Source: Ignavibacteriales bacterium
GTDB lineage: Bacteria; Bacteroidota; Ignavibacteria; Ignavibacteriales; Melioribacteraceae
Assembly: GCA_016234355.1 (NCBI GenBank)
Contig: JACRFC010000214.1
Span: forward strand, 1-36,442
Reading direction: 5' to 3'
Length of the DNA: 36,442 nucleotides
Shown here piece by piece: positions 16,706-26,248 of this stretch (the stretch's first letter is position 1; each line of letters opens with the position of its first letter). The notes under the pieces are model-generated. The model was not told the DNA's origin, ran no database searches, and worked only from the letters and a program-made list of their open reading frames with translations. The position numbers were made by a program, and so were the translations under genes.

Positions 16706-17467
16706 ATGCGTAAAAAAGTAATTGCCGGAAATTGGAAAATGAATAATGATCTTTATGGAACTATAAACCTAATTTCGGATCTCAAAAAGGAATTGAATGA
16801 AAAAAATGTTGAAGCTGATGTAATTATTTGCCCGCCATTCACAAGTTTGGAAACTGCATCTACTTTATTAAAAGATTCTACAATCAAACTTGGTGCACAA
16901 AATATGTATCTTGAAGAAAGCGGAGCTTTCACAGGCGAAGTATCTGTTTCTATGCTCAAAAGTGTCGGCTGCGAATATGTAATTCTTGGCCATTCGGAAA
17001 GAAGAACAATTTTTAGCGAAGGTGATCAAGTCATCAACAAGAAAATCAAAACAGCAATTAAGTTTGGACTAAAACCAATTTTTTGCATTGGTGAGACTTT
17101 AGAAGAAAGAGAAAAAGGCATTACATTTAAGGTAGTTGAGACCCAGGTTCAAAACGGATTAAAAGATTTAAGCGAAAGTGATTTATCGAACTTAATTATT
17201 GCTTATGAACCTGTATGGGCGATCGGCACAGGAAGAAATGCTACTCCCCAGCAAGCCCAGGAGGTTCATCAATTTATCCGCGGATTAATTTCCAAATTAT
17301 ACTCACCGAATTTTGCCCGTCAATTAGTTATTCAATACGGCGGAAGTGTAAAAGCAGATAACGCTAAAGAACTACTTTCTCAACCGGATATTGACGGCGC
17401 TTTGGTTGGGGGCGCCTGCTTAAACGCAGATTCATTTGCCAAAATCATTAATGCCTCTCTTAGGTAA
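16706..17467 (+). CDS. tpiA: Triosephosphate isomerase
   Basis: 253 residues, a full-length TIM barrel. The enzyme interconverts dihydroxyacetone phosphate and glyceraldehyde 3-phosphate in glycolysis and gluconeogenesis. Catalytic residues are all visible: Lys11 in GNWKM, His96 in LGHSERR and Glu168 in AYEPVWAIGTG. The phosphate-binding loop (YGGSVKADNA, GALVGGACL) is intact. Start ATG 16706 has AAGGA about 9 bases upstream. It lies just past the nfu terminator, so it probably has its own promoter or depends on read-through. Confidence 0.99.
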   Translation: MRKKVIAGNWKMNNDLYGTINLISDLKKELNEKNVEADVIICPPFTSLETASTLLKDSTIKLGAQNMYLEESGAFTGEVSVSMLKSVGCEYVILGHSERRTIFSEGDQVINKKIKTAIKFGLKPIFCIGETLEEREKGITFKVVETQVQNGLKDLSESDLSNLIIAYEPVWAIGTGRNATPQQAQEVHQFIRGLISKLYSPNFARQLVIQYGGSVKADNAKELLSQPDIDGALVGGACLNADSFAKIINASLR

Positions 17468-17531
17468 ATTTGAATGTTTTGATTTTACTTCAAAATGGGC
17501 TCAATTAGAGTCCATATTTTTAGAAATTTTA

Positions 17532-17563
17532 TTGATACCCCCCCCCTCGATTTTGTATATTTG
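17532..17563 (+). promoter_or_regulatory. Promoter with a C9 tract in its spacer, upstream of the GH2-like gene
   Basis: TTG (17532-17534) and a perfect -7 TATATTTG (17556-17563) are 21 bases apart. The spacer contains nine consecutive C residues (17538-17546). Homopolymer tracts between promoter elements are known slip sites that change spacing and switch expression. The ATG of the next gene is 29 bases after the -7 element. Confidence 0.5.
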
Positions 17564-17592
17564 TATGATTTTTTTGAAAAATTATTGGTAAT

Positions 17593-20157
17593 ATGACAAA
17601 AATTCTTAATCGTCTCTTCATTCTTATAATTTTATTCCAAAACCTACTTTTAGCTCAAATTAAAGTAATATCTCTTCCTCAAAATCAAAGAAATATTTTT
17701 GATCCGATTTTCTTTGACAAAAATGATTACCGAAACGTGGAATTGATAAACTCTAATTGGAAAGTTTTCTATGAAAGTGACTCCGAGAAAAAAATCTCGG
17801 TCTCAATACCGGCAATTTTTGAAGGTGAGGAATCCTTAATATTCGAAAAACAAATTTCTTTATCCAAAACTCAAATTCAAAGTTCACAACTCGTTTTGGG
17901 ATTTCTTGGAATAAATTACTCTGCAGAAATTTCAATCAACGGTTACAATATTTATAAACACTCCGGCGGATCATATCCTTTTGAACTTGCTCTTCCGAAA
18001 GATATCTTAAAAGAAAATTCAGTTATAACCATAAAAGTAAACAACAAACTTGATTCAGAATATTCCATTCCATCAACTCAAAGATTTTTGTTCTCAAGTT
18101 TAAGCGGCGGAATGATTAGGGATGTTTATCTTAAGACGGTATCAACAATTCACATTACTTATAATTCTTTTTCTTATTCGTTTGATCAGAATTTTTCAAA
18201 AGCAGTATTAAATTTTAAGATTGGAATCGGAAACTCCGACTTCAGAACAAATTCTCTTTCCGGTAATGTTATTATAAGAATAAATTTATTTCTTCCTGGC
18301 TCAACTTTTACAATAGCAAAAGGAGATTTCGTTCAAGTAATTTCTCAAGAAGATAACGAAGCTACATGCAGACTTGAAATTAATAACCCGCAATTATGGT
18401 CGCCTCAAACACCAATCAATTATTTATGCGATGTAAGTTTGATACGTAACGGTCAGATAATAGATAAATCCATTAAACAGATTGCGTTCTATCAGTTAAG
18501 AAAAGATGAAACAACTTTCACGCTTAACAGAAATCCGTTTACAATTCAAGGTACTACGTATTTATTTGATGAAACTTCGCTTCGAAGAACTAATGCATAC
18601 AATAAAATAAGAGACGATCTTTTGTTAATTAAGAATACCGGTTTTAATGCAGTTCGTTTTTCAAAACAATATCCTAATCCTTATGCAGTTAAACTTTGTC
18701 AGGAGCTTGGGTTATTTGCTATGATCGAACTTCCCATAAATTCTGTTCCCGAAGAAATTTTATCTCATAATGATTTTCAGCTAAAAGCAGTACAACTTAC
18801 TAAAAATTTCCTTTCCGGTTACAGTGAGTATTCTAATACGATCATAGTTGGAGTTGGCAGTTCTTTTCTTCCTAATTCTGAAATAAGCAGTAATTTTATT
18901 TCGAGTCAAACCAGCACAATAAAAGGAAAGGGATTTTTGTCTTATGCTTCTTTTGTAGGAATTCAAATTACGCAAATTCAAGATTTAGATTTTTATGGAA
19001 TTGAATTATACTCATCTCCAATTGATGAGATTAAGGATCAATTACAAAAATCAATTGATACGTTAGGTAAGAATTCGATTTTCATCAGTGAAGTATCCTA
19101 TCCTAATTATAAGGGAAGCGCTAGCGGATATTTAACAAAATATTCTTCTGATGCCCAAGCAAAATATTTGGGCGATATGATAGATTTATCGCGCCAATTA
19201 AAATTATCCGGAATTATTATTAACAGTTTATATGAATATAAGGGCGAGTATGCATCTCTATACGGTGGTTATTCAGAGAATTATATATACAAATTTGGTT
19301 TACTCGATAAATCCCGCGATCTAAATAGTATTGGTTATAAAGTCCTCGCTGCTAAACTCAGCGGCAATAGTAAAGTTACAATTCCAATTGGTACTCGTAA
19401 AGATGATAACCCAATAATATTTATAATTATTGCACTCTTGCTTTCTATTATTATGGCTGTACTGATCAACACTAAGAAGAAATTCCGTGAAGATTGTACA
19501 CGTGCATTATTGCGCCCATATAATTTTTTTGCCGATGTCCGCGATCACCGAATAATTTCCGGTGTTCATACTGCAATATTAATGTTAATACAGGCCGGAT
19601 CAGTTTCACTTTTGATGACTATATTATTATACTTTTATAAATCAAATATTTTATTAGAAAAGATTGTTTTATCATTTGGCAATCACAATTTATTAAAATT
19701 TGTCTCTTTCCTTTCATGGAATCCGCTAGTTTGTTTTGCTCTGCTTTTTGTTTTAATCATAATAAAGTTTGCTTTGATTTCATCAGTTATAAAATTCGCT
19801 TCTTTATTGTTAAAGACAAAAGTAGAATTTGCCAGCATATTTTATACAGTTGTTTGGGCGTTTTTACCGTTTACAATTCTGCTGACGGTTGAGTTAATTC
19901 TATTTAAGATATTAGTAAACGAAAATTTTAGTGTTATCGTAATTATCTTTTTAATTCTATTTATGTTATGGATACTTCAAAGAATACTAAAAGGCATTTA
20001 TGTAATTTTTGATGTTCGTCCAATGAAGGTTTATATCTATAGTTTTCTCGTTATTATATTAGTAGTTGGTGTGATTTTATTAAAATATCAACTTACCAGT
20101 TCTACTCTCTATTACATTAATAATGCATTTAAACAATACAACTCAATGATTTTCTAG
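17593..20157 (+). CDS. Glycoside hydrolase family 2-like protein fused to a multi-TM domain
   Basis: 854 residues. A signal peptide (1-21, ending LLLAQ) leads into a jelly-roll sugar-binding domain (about 40-190) and an Ig-like sandwich (about 195-300). A TIM-barrel-like region (about 310-600) has the family phrase GFNAVRFSKQYPNP and a late FISEVSYPN, whose Glu500 sits where the GH2 nucleophile is expected. The acid/base Asn-Glu motif expected near 420 is replaced by VGVGSSFLP, so hydrolysis is doubtful. After about 605 come about six transmembrane helices, resembling a Yip1-type domain. The N-terminal part is then periplasmic and membrane-tethered. The smc gene starts 9 bases after its stop. 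Substrate and activity are unknown. Confidence 0.8.
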   Translation: MTKILNRLFILIILFQNLLLAQIKVISLPQNQRNIFDPIFFDKNDYRNVELINSNWKVFYESDSEKKISVSIPAIFEGEESLIFEKQISLSKTQIQSSQLVLGFLGINYSAEISINGYNIYKHSGGSYPFELALPKDILKENSVITIKVNNKLDSEYSIPSTQRFLFSSLSGGMIRDVYLKTVSTIHITYNSFSYSFDQNFSKAVLNFKIGIGNSDFRTNSLSGNVIIRINLFLPGSTFTIAKGDFVQVISQEDNEATCRLEINNPQLWSPQTPINYLCDVSLIRNGQIIDKSIKQIAFYQLRKDETTFTLNRNPFTIQGTTYLFDETSLRRTNAYNKIRDDLLLIKNTGFNAVRFSKQYPNPYAVKLCQELGLFAMIELPINSVPEEILSHNDFQLKAVQLTKNFLSGYSEYSNTIIVGVGSSFLPNSEISSNFISSQTSTIKGKGFLSYASFVGIQITQIQDLDFYGIELYSSPIDEIKDQLQKSIDTLGKNSIFISEVSYPNYKGSASGYLTKYSSDAQAKYLGDMIDLSRQLKLSGIIINSLYEYKGEYASLYGGYSENYIYKFGLLDKSRDLNSIGYKVLAAKLSGNSKVTIPIGTRKDDNPIIFIIIALLLSIIMAVLINTKKKFREDCTRALLRPYNFFADVRDHRIISGVHTAILMLIQAGSVSLLMTILLYFYKSNILLEKIVLSFGNHNLLKFVSFLSWNPLVCFALLFVLIIIKFALISSVIKFASLLLKTKVEFASIFYTVVWAFLPFTILLTVELILFKILVNENFSVIVIIFLILFMLWILQRILKGIYVIFDVRPMKVYIYSFLVIILVVGVILLKYQLTSSTLYYINNAFKQYNSMIF

Positions 20158-20166
20158 AGGCGCATT

Positions 20167-23100
20167 TTGTTTCTATCGAAATTAGAAATATTTGGTTTTA
20201 AATCTTTTGCAAATAAAACATTAATAAATTTTAATCGCGGCATTACAGGAATTGTGGGTCCCAACGGCTGCGGTAAAACAAATATAGTTGATGCGATCCG
20301 CTGGGTTCTTGGCGAACAGAGAACAACGACTCTCCGCAGCGACAAGATGGAAAACGTTATCTTCAATGGTACAAGAGGGAAGAAGCCAATGGGTATGTCG
20401 GAGGTTTCTCTTACACTAGTAAACGATCAAGGCGTTCTTCCAACAGAATATACGGAAGTAACTATAACCAGACGAATCTTCCGTTCCGGTGAAAGCGAAT
20501 ATTTGTTAAATAAAAATATTTGCCGCTTGAAAGATATTACTAACCTTTTCATGGATACCGGAATGGGTACAAACGCTTATTCAGTTATTGAATTGAAAAT
20601 GGTTGAAACTATTCTTAGCAGTAAAACAGAAGAACGAAGAAGAATGTTTGAAGAAGCAGCAGGGGTTAATAAATATAAATTACGCCGCCGTCTATCGCTA
20701 AAAAAACTTGATGATGTAAAATCCGATCTTACACGTGTTAATGATATTGTCTCTGAAGTTGAAAAGACTGTCCGCTCGCTTGAACGTCAAGCAAAACGAG
20801 CTGATCAGTATAATCAGGTCCAAGTTGTTTTAAGAGAAAAAGAGATTGACCTTGCTGAACGCGATTTTGCTTCGTTAAATCTTAAATTAAGCATATTAAA
20901 AAATGATATATCAGAACACTCGGTTAAGAAAGATCAGATTGATCTTGATATCAGAAAAATTGAAAATGAATTGATCGAGTACCGGAATAGAATTAATGCT
21001 ATTGATTCTGAACTACAGTCTAAGCGGGACGAACTTTCTTCAAACACTGAACAACTCCATAATACACAAAAAAATATTTCTGTTTCGGAAGAACGATTTA
21101 AATCTCTTATTTATAACCACGAACGATTACAAAGAGAAATTGCAGAACTGCAACAGTCATTTGAAGATGCTGATCAGTACATATTACGAAGTAACAACGA
21201 ACTTAAATCTCACTCGGATAGTTTATCAGATAAGAACAATGAAATTATTGATAACGAACAAACAATAGTTGAAAAAAAGGAATCATTAGAGAGTAAACGT
21301 TTACAATTAAAGCAAAGTAACGAAGAGAAATTTGATCTACTTCGTGAAATCTCAGACAAGGAAAATTACTTAGCTAGTTTAAGGAAAGAGCTTGCTAATC
21401 ATAATTCTAACATTGAAAAGCTTAATTATAAAATACAAAGCATTACTAATACAATCGCAAAGACAGTCGGATTTATCGAAGAACTCAACGCCGAAAAATC
21501 CAGCGCTGAAAATAAACTTAAAGAAGCAGGATTATTAATTGCTCTTCGTGAAAAAGAAAAACAAGAACTCGAGCATGAATTAAATTCACTTAAACAAAAA
21601 GAGATTGAAGAAAAAACTTTACTTGCCGGACTCAAAGAAAAAATTGCTTTCATTCAAACGCTGATCGCTAATCTTGAAGGTATTTCGAAAGGTGCTAAAG
21701 TACTTTTAGAAAATAAAGAGTGGACAAAGAAGAATAAAAATATTTTTGCCGATGTTGGAAATACACAAGAAAAATACAGGTTCGCACTTGAAGCTGCCTT
21801 AAAATCTGTGTTGAATAATCTACTCGTTGATAGTTTTGATGATCTTCAAAATGCGATCAATTACTTAAAGAAAAATGACCTCGGCAAAGCTTCGTTCTAT
21901 CTGCTTCGCTCGAATAACAATTCTAAAAAATCTCTTCTTGATAGTTTAACATTGTTCAATCTTAAGAGAAAAGAAAAAAAACTTGTGAAGGAAGAATTCT
22001 TCATGGGTTGGGCAAAGGATTTTGTAGAAACCGAAAACAATTGGCTTCCCTATTTTGAACAAGTTTTATCAAAAATTGCTGTTACTTCCGATCTTAAATC
22101 TGCGATTGAGCTGAATTCAAAATATCCGGATTTCAATTTCACAACTTTAGATGGTGACTTTGTAAAACATGATGGAGTAGTTGAAGCCGGTTCATTGCCC
22201 AAACAAGATGAAACAATTTTTGGAAGAAGACAGCTTCTTGATAATTTGATCAAGGAGTATCCAAAGCACGAATCTAATCTTGCCAAAGTGCAAGCTTTTA
22301 TTGCTGAGACGGAAGGGAAAATATCGCGGATTGACTTAAAGAACCTTAGCAACAGCGAAAAACTTATTTCGAACGATATATCAAATATCGAAAAGCAAAT
22401 CTCACAGTTCGAATTTGAGAAAAATAAAGCAAACGAAGAGATCGAGTCTTCCCAAAAAGATATTCAAGAACTCGCAGATAAATCAAATTCGCTTTTTGTC
22501 CAAGCATCAGGATTGGATAAAGAGATCAATGTTCTTCTTGAGAAAAAGAATTCGGTTGATGAAAACATTTCAAAGCATGAAAATGAATTAAGCGACTTTG
22601 AAAATGATTTTAATCAATTTGTAGATCTTCAGAACGAAAGAAAACTTAAACTTGAAAGATTAAAAGGACAGATCGAAAATATTCACAATGCAATTAAGCG
22701 GACCGAAGCAAATCAGTTATCAATTACAAACGGAATAGAAAAACGTAAGACCGATTTGCAATCAAATGAAGTTGAGACTAATTCTTTACAAGAAATGATT
22801 GATCAATCTAATTTATCATTAGTTCAAATTAATACATCCCGAACAACATTACTTACCGAAGAAAAAGAGATCAATGACAAATTAAAAGTTGTTAAGGATG
22901 AAGCAGCACAATTTGAAAATCAGCTTAATGCATTAAGGAATGAACGGCAGACGGTTTCGGATCAAGTTCATTCTTTTGAAATAAAAGAAAATGAGTTCAA
23001 ACTCCGCTCTGAAAATTTGATCGAGCATATTAAAGAAAACTATTCGATCGAATTGGCTTTAAAGCAATTTGACGATCTTGATGCTTTTGATTTTGAAGGT

Positions 23101-23766
23101 ACTACAAATGAAGTCCATACCTTAAAAGAAAAAATAAGGAACATCGGTCCTGTCAATTTGCTGGCTTATTCAGAATACGAAGAAGAGAAGAGACGTTTAG
23201 ACTTTTTACACAAACAACGCGATGACCTGGTCAATTCGGAAAAAGATCTCATCAAAACAATTAATGAGATCAATGAAACCGCACAACAGCTGTTTATGGA
23301 TACTTTTGAAAAAATCCGACAGAACTTCACAACAATCTTTCAAACATTATTTAATCCCGGCGATGAAGCAGATCTATATCTTGAAGAAGGAATTGATCCG
23401 CTGGAAGGAAAGATCGAGATTATGGCTAAACCGAAAGGCAAGCGTCCAACTTCGATCGAACTTTTATCCGGAGGAGAAAAAACTTTAACAGCAACAGCGC
23501 TTCTTTTTGCAATTTATCTTGTCAAACCAAGTCCCTTCTGTATAATGGATGAAGTAGATGCGCCGCTTGATGATGCCAACATAGACAGATTTACAAAACT
23601 TATTAAAGAGTTCAGCACAAGAACACAATTCATTATTGTTACGCACAACAAACGCACAATGGAATCTTCCGAATCTATGTACGGTATTACGATGCAGGAA
23701 GAAGGAGTTTCTAAATTAGTAGGTGTTAGTTTTGAAGAGATACCGGATGATAAAGTACAAGAGTAA
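20167..23766 (+). CDS. smc: Chromosome segregation ATPase SMC
   Basis: 1199 residues, full length. The start is TTG 20167: the product then begins FLSKLEIFGFKSFANKT, the conserved SMC N-terminus, and GAGG lies 8 bases before it. Order: Walker A GPNGCGKTN (31-39), a long coiled coil, a globular hinge (about 505-660), the returning coiled coil, signature motif LSGGEK (1100-1105) and Walker B FCIMDEVDAPLDD (1124-1136). The dimer topologically holds DNA and works with ScpA/ScpB, which are not in this window. It is 9 bases downstream of the GH2-like gene and probably co-transcribed. A 12-base tandem repeat covers its stop codon. Confidence 0.98.
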   Translation: MFLSKLEIFGFKSFANKTLINFNRGITGIVGPNGCGKTNIVDAIRWVLGEQRTTTLRSDKMENVIFNGTRGKKPMGMSEVSLTLVNDQGVLPTEYTEVTITRRIFRSGESEYLLNKNICRLKDITNLFMDTGMGTNAYSVIELKMVETILSSKTEERRRMFEEAAGVNKYKLRRRLSLKKLDDVKSDLTRVNDIVSEVEKTVRSLERQAKRADQYNQVQVVLREKEIDLAERDFASLNLKLSILKNDISEHSVKKDQIDLDIRKIENELIEYRNRINAIDSELQSKRDELSSNTEQLHNTQKNISVSEERFKSLIYNHERLQREIAELQQSFEDADQYILRSNNELKSHSDSLSDKNNEIIDNEQTIVEKKESLESKRLQLKQSNEEKFDLLREISDKENYLASLRKELANHNSNIEKLNYKIQSITNTIAKTVGFIEELNAEKSSAENKLKEAGLLIALREKEKQELEHELNSLKQKEIEEKTLLAGLKEKIAFIQTLIANLEGISKGAKVLLENKEWTKKNKNIFADVGNTQEKYRFALEAALKSVLNNLLVDSFDDLQNAINYLKKNDLGKASFYLLRSNNNSKKSLLDSLTLFNLKRKEKKLVKEEFFMGWAKDFVETENNWLPYFEQVLSKIAVTSDLKSAIELNSKYPDFNFTTLDGDFVKHDGVVEAGSLPKQDETIFGRRQLLDNLIKEYPKHESNLAKVQAFIAETEGKISRIDLKNLSNSEKLISNDISNIEKQISQFEFEKNKANEEIESSQKDIQELADKSNSLFVQASGLDKEINVLLEKKNSVDENISKHENELSDFENDFNQFVDLQNERKLKLERLKGQIENIHNAIKRTEANQLSITNGIEKRKTDLQSNEVETNSLQEMIDQSNLSLVQINTSRTTLLTEEKEINDKLKVVKDEAAQFENQLNALRNERQTVSDQVHSFEIKENEFKLRSENLIEHIKENYSIELALKQFDDLDAFDFEGTTNEVHTLKEKIRNIGPVNLLAYSEYEEEKRRLDFLHKQRDDLVNSEKDLIKTINEINETAQQLFMDTFEKIRQNFTTIFQTLFNPGDEADLYLEEGIDPLEGKIEIMAKPKGKRPTSIELLSGGEKTLTATALLFAIYLVKPSPFCIMDEVDAPLDDANIDRFTKLIKEFSTRTQFIIVTHNKRTMESSESMYGITMQEEGVSKLVGVSFEEIPDDKVQE

Positions 23767-23782
23767 GATAAAGAGTAAGATA
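23759..23782 (+). repeat. 12-bp perfect tandem duplication at the smc stop codon
   Basis: AAGAGTAAGATA occurs twice in direct succession (23759-23770 and 23771-23782). The first copy carries the smc TAA. The second extends the spacer to the HAD phosphatase start at 23789. It looks like a recent slippage duplication. Confidence 0.8.
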
Positions 23783-23788
23783 ACCAGC

Positions 23789-24511
23789 ATGAACGATAAA
23801 ACATTTAAAATATTTGTTGACTTCGATGGTACAATTTCTCAGAAGGATGTTGGCGAAGCGATGTTCCTTCATTTCGGCGATTCTGAAAAAGCTCTTGAGA
23901 TTGCAAACGAATGGATGAGTTATAATATTAAAGCTACAGATGCATGGACAGCCACTTGCAAAACAATAAAGAAATTAGACCATGCTGAGTTCGATAAATT
24001 TCTTACAGGTATTCAAATTGATCCCGGATTTGTAAAATTTGTTGATTGGTGCATTCAAGGTCAATCCGAATTAAAAATTCTAAGCGATGGATTTGATTAT
24101 TACATAGATAAATTTCTAAAGAGAGAAGGATTGGATCACGTTGAAACCCGTACTAATAAATTATTCTTTGGAAATGAAAATCAATTGATACCGTCATTTC
24201 CTTACACAGATGAAGAATGCACAAAATGTGCGAACTGCAAACGCAATCATATCCTTAATTTTAGCGGCGATGAAGATTATACGGTTTATGTTGGTGATGG
24301 ATTTACAGATTTCTGTCCGGCACAATTCTGTGATTTTATTTTCGCAAAGAACTCTCTCCTAAAATATTGCGAAGTAAAGAGAATTACATATTTCCCATAT
24401 TCAACTTTTAACGATGTGATTGAAAAATTAGAAGAGCTTAAAGGAAAAAAACGTCTTAAGAAAAGACACCAGGCAGAACTTAAACGCAGAGAAGTTTTTA
24501 TTCAAGGATAG
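23789..24511 (+). CDS. HAD-superfamily phosphatase, MtnX-like
   Basis: 240 residues from ATG 23789. The ORF-track start at 23723 lies inside smc and lacks support. HAD motif I is VDFDGTIS (Asp11 nucleophile, Asp13 acid/base), motif II is LSDGFDYYID, and the acidic motif IV is VGDGFTDFCPA. The pattern and length fit the HAD-IB group with MtnX (2-hydroxy-3-keto-5-methylthiopentenyl-1-phosphate phosphatase) and phosphoserine-phosphatase-like enzymes. A Cys cluster (EECTKCANCKRNH) between motifs II and IV may bind metal. The C-terminus is strongly basic (KKRLKKRHQAELKRRE). No other methionine-salvage gene is nearby, so MtnX activity is unproven. Confidence 0.85.
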   Translation: MNDKTFKIFVDFDGTISQKDVGEAMFLHFGDSEKALEIANEWMSYNIKATDAWTATCKTIKKLDHAEFDKFLTGIQIDPGFVKFVDWCIQGQSELKILSDGFDYYIDKFLKREGLDHVETRTNKLFFGNENQLIPSFPYTDEECTKCANCKRNHILNFSGDEDYTVYVGDGFTDFCPAQFCDFIFAKNSLLKYCEVKRITYFPYSTFNDVIEKLEELKGKKRLKKRHQAELKRREVFIQG

Positions 24512-24536
24512 TTGTCAATTAACTAATGACGGTTTT

Positions 24537-25115
24537 ATGAATATAGCATCAAAAATTTTCAAGTACAGAAGTTATACACCGCTTCCATTTGTATTGTTAA
24601 TGCTGATTTTTCAAGAAGCTACTGTTATAACTATTCTAATTGGTTTTGTAATTGTACTCTTCGGTGAGTTTTTCCGATTGTGGGGTGTTTGTTATGCAGG
24701 CAGTGAAACAAGAACTACAGATGGAGTCGGCGGAACATATTTAGTTGTATCCGGTGCTTTCGCTTACGTACGCAATCCGCTTTATCTTGGCAACATGCTG
24801 ATGTATCTCGGTGTTGGAATTATGTCTATGGCACTATTCCCCTATCTTCAAATTGCTGCGCTACTCTTTTTTTTCTGGCAGTACACGGTTATCATAAAAG
24901 AAGAAGAGGGATTTCTTAAAACTAAGTTTGGGAAAAATTACGAAGACTATTTGAAAGCTGTTCCGAAGTTAATTCCAAGTTTAAGTAAGTATCGTAATTC
25001 CGGAATTGAACAACCGCCGTTAAATTTAGAAGCCGGTCTGCGTTCGGAAAGTAGAACTATGCAGGCAATTTTAGCGGTCTCTTTTTTAGTAATAATTCGT
25101 TTTGTATTGAGTTGA
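24537..25115 (+). CDS. Isoprenylcysteine carboxyl methyltransferase-like membrane protein
   Basis: 192 residues. Hydrophobic helices lie at about 15-30, 33-52, 80-120 and 175-191. The C-terminal half carries the ICMT/phospholipid methyltransferase signature: RNPLYLGN (about 79-86), then EEEGFLKTKFGKNYEDY and a proline-rich end. These residues bind S-adenosylmethionine in the family. Bacterial members methylate lipids or unknown small substrates; the true substrate here is unknown. It is 25 bases after the HAD phosphatase and overlaps lpxB by 4 bases, so a role in envelope lipid modification is plausible. Confidence 0.85.
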   Translation: MNIASKIFKYRSYTPLPFVLLMLIFQEATVITILIGFVIVLFGEFFRLWGVCYAGSETRTTDGVGGTYLVVSGAFAYVRNPLYLGNMLMYLGVGIMSMALFPYLQIAALLFFFWQYTVIIKEEEGFLKTKFGKNYEDYLKAVPKLIPSLSKYRNSGIEQPPLNLEAGLRSESRTMQAILAVSFLVIIRFVLS

Positions 25116-26248
25116 ATAAAAAAATAATGATAATAGCCGGTGAGGCATCGGGTGATTTACACGGTGCTGGTCTCATCAAAGAATTGTTCAAGTTAGATCA
25201 GTCGCTCCAGATTTTTGGAATTGGCGGAGACAAAATGATTTCAGCAGGAATGAATGCACAATTCCATATAAAACAAATGGCATTCCTCGGATTTATAGAA
25301 GTGTTGAGACATCTTCCGTTTATATCGAAAGTAAGAAACGAATTACTTCGTAAAATTGCTGAAGAAAAAATCGAGACAGTTATTTTGATTGATTACCCGG
25401 GCTTTAATTTAAGTATTGCAAAAAAACTGCACGTGCTTGGTAAGAAAATTATCTATTACATATCACCGCAAGTATGGGCTTGGGGTAAAGGCAGGATTGA
25501 TAAGATCAGAGAAGTTGTTGACAAAATGATAGTTGTATTCCCGTTCGAAGAAAAGATGTACCGTAAGTATAATGTTGACGTTGAGTATGTTGGTCATCCT
25601 TTGGTAGAATATGTTGAGAATTACCCGTTAATGAACAAAGAAGAACTTTACAAAAAATTAAATTTAGAAGAAGGTAAAGAAATACTGCTCATTTTGCCTG
25701 GAAGCAGAAAACATGAGATCAAAAAAATATTTCCAAAGTGCATAAACGCTGCGGTAAAACTTTCAAAAGATTTTAATTTACAGACTGTTGTTGCTTGCTC
25801 GGAAAACATCAACGAAAGTATTTTCACAAACTTAACAACAGAAAACAATTACAAGTTGGTAAAAGGATATACTTACGATTTGCTCAAGCATTCGTATTTC
25901 GGGATTATTAAATCCGGTACTTCTACACTTGAAGCGGGGTTGTTTCAACTTCCGTTTATTGTAGTTTATTCTACTAATTATTTAACATACTGGCTCGGCA
26001 GAATTGTAGTTCAGATAAAAAATATTGCTATGACTAATATCATCCTTGGTGAGAATGTAATTGACGAATTGATTCAGTACGACGTTAATACAGAAAATAT
26101 TTATTCAAAATCTGAGGCAATATTAAAAGACAAGCAAAGATATAATTCAATCAAACAGAAACTTGGTTTGATAAAAGAAAAACTCGGCGGAAGCGGAGCT
26201 TCAAAAAAAACCGCCCAAAAAATATATACATTGTTAAATGAAGCTTAG
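25112..26248 (+). CDS. lpxB: Lipid-A-disaccharide synthase
   Basis: 378 residues of glycosyltransferase family 19. The enzyme condenses UDP-2,3-diacylglucosamine with lipid X to form the lipid A disaccharide at the inner membrane. The N-terminal IIAGEASGDLHGAGL, the SPQVWAWGKGRI segment, LPGSRKHEI and the KSGTSTLEAGLF nucleotide-sugar-binding stretch are typical. The start is either TTG 25112, overlapping the previous stop (TTGA), or ATG 25127. TTG gives MNKKIMIIAGE, the more usual N-terminal length. It overlaps the DUF374 acyltransferase gene by 11 bases. Confidence 0.97.
   Translation: MNKKIMIIAGEASGDLHGAGLIKELFKLDQSLQIFGIGGDKMISAGMNAQFHIKQMAFLGFIEVLRHLPFISKVRNELLRKIAEEKIETVILIDYPGFNLSIAKKLHVLGKKIIYYISPQVWAWGKGRIDKIREVVDKMIVVFPFEEKMYRKYNVDVEYVGHPLVEYVENYPLMNKEELYKKLNLEEGKEILLILPGSRKHEIKKIFPKCINAAVKLSKDFNLQTVVACSENINESIFTNLTTENNYKLVKGYTYDLLKHSYFGIIKSGTSTLEAGLFQLPFIVVYSTNYLTYWLGRIVVQIKNIAMTNIILGENVIDELIQYDVNTENIYSKSEAILKDKQRYNSIKQKLGLIKEKLGGSGASKKTAQKIYTLLNEA

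Noticed and set aside
23723-23788. Upstream start of the HAD phosphatase inside smc
   Set aside because: The extra 22 residues are lysine/serine filler translated from the smc 3' end and the tandem repeat. ATG 23789 gives the normal family N-terminus.
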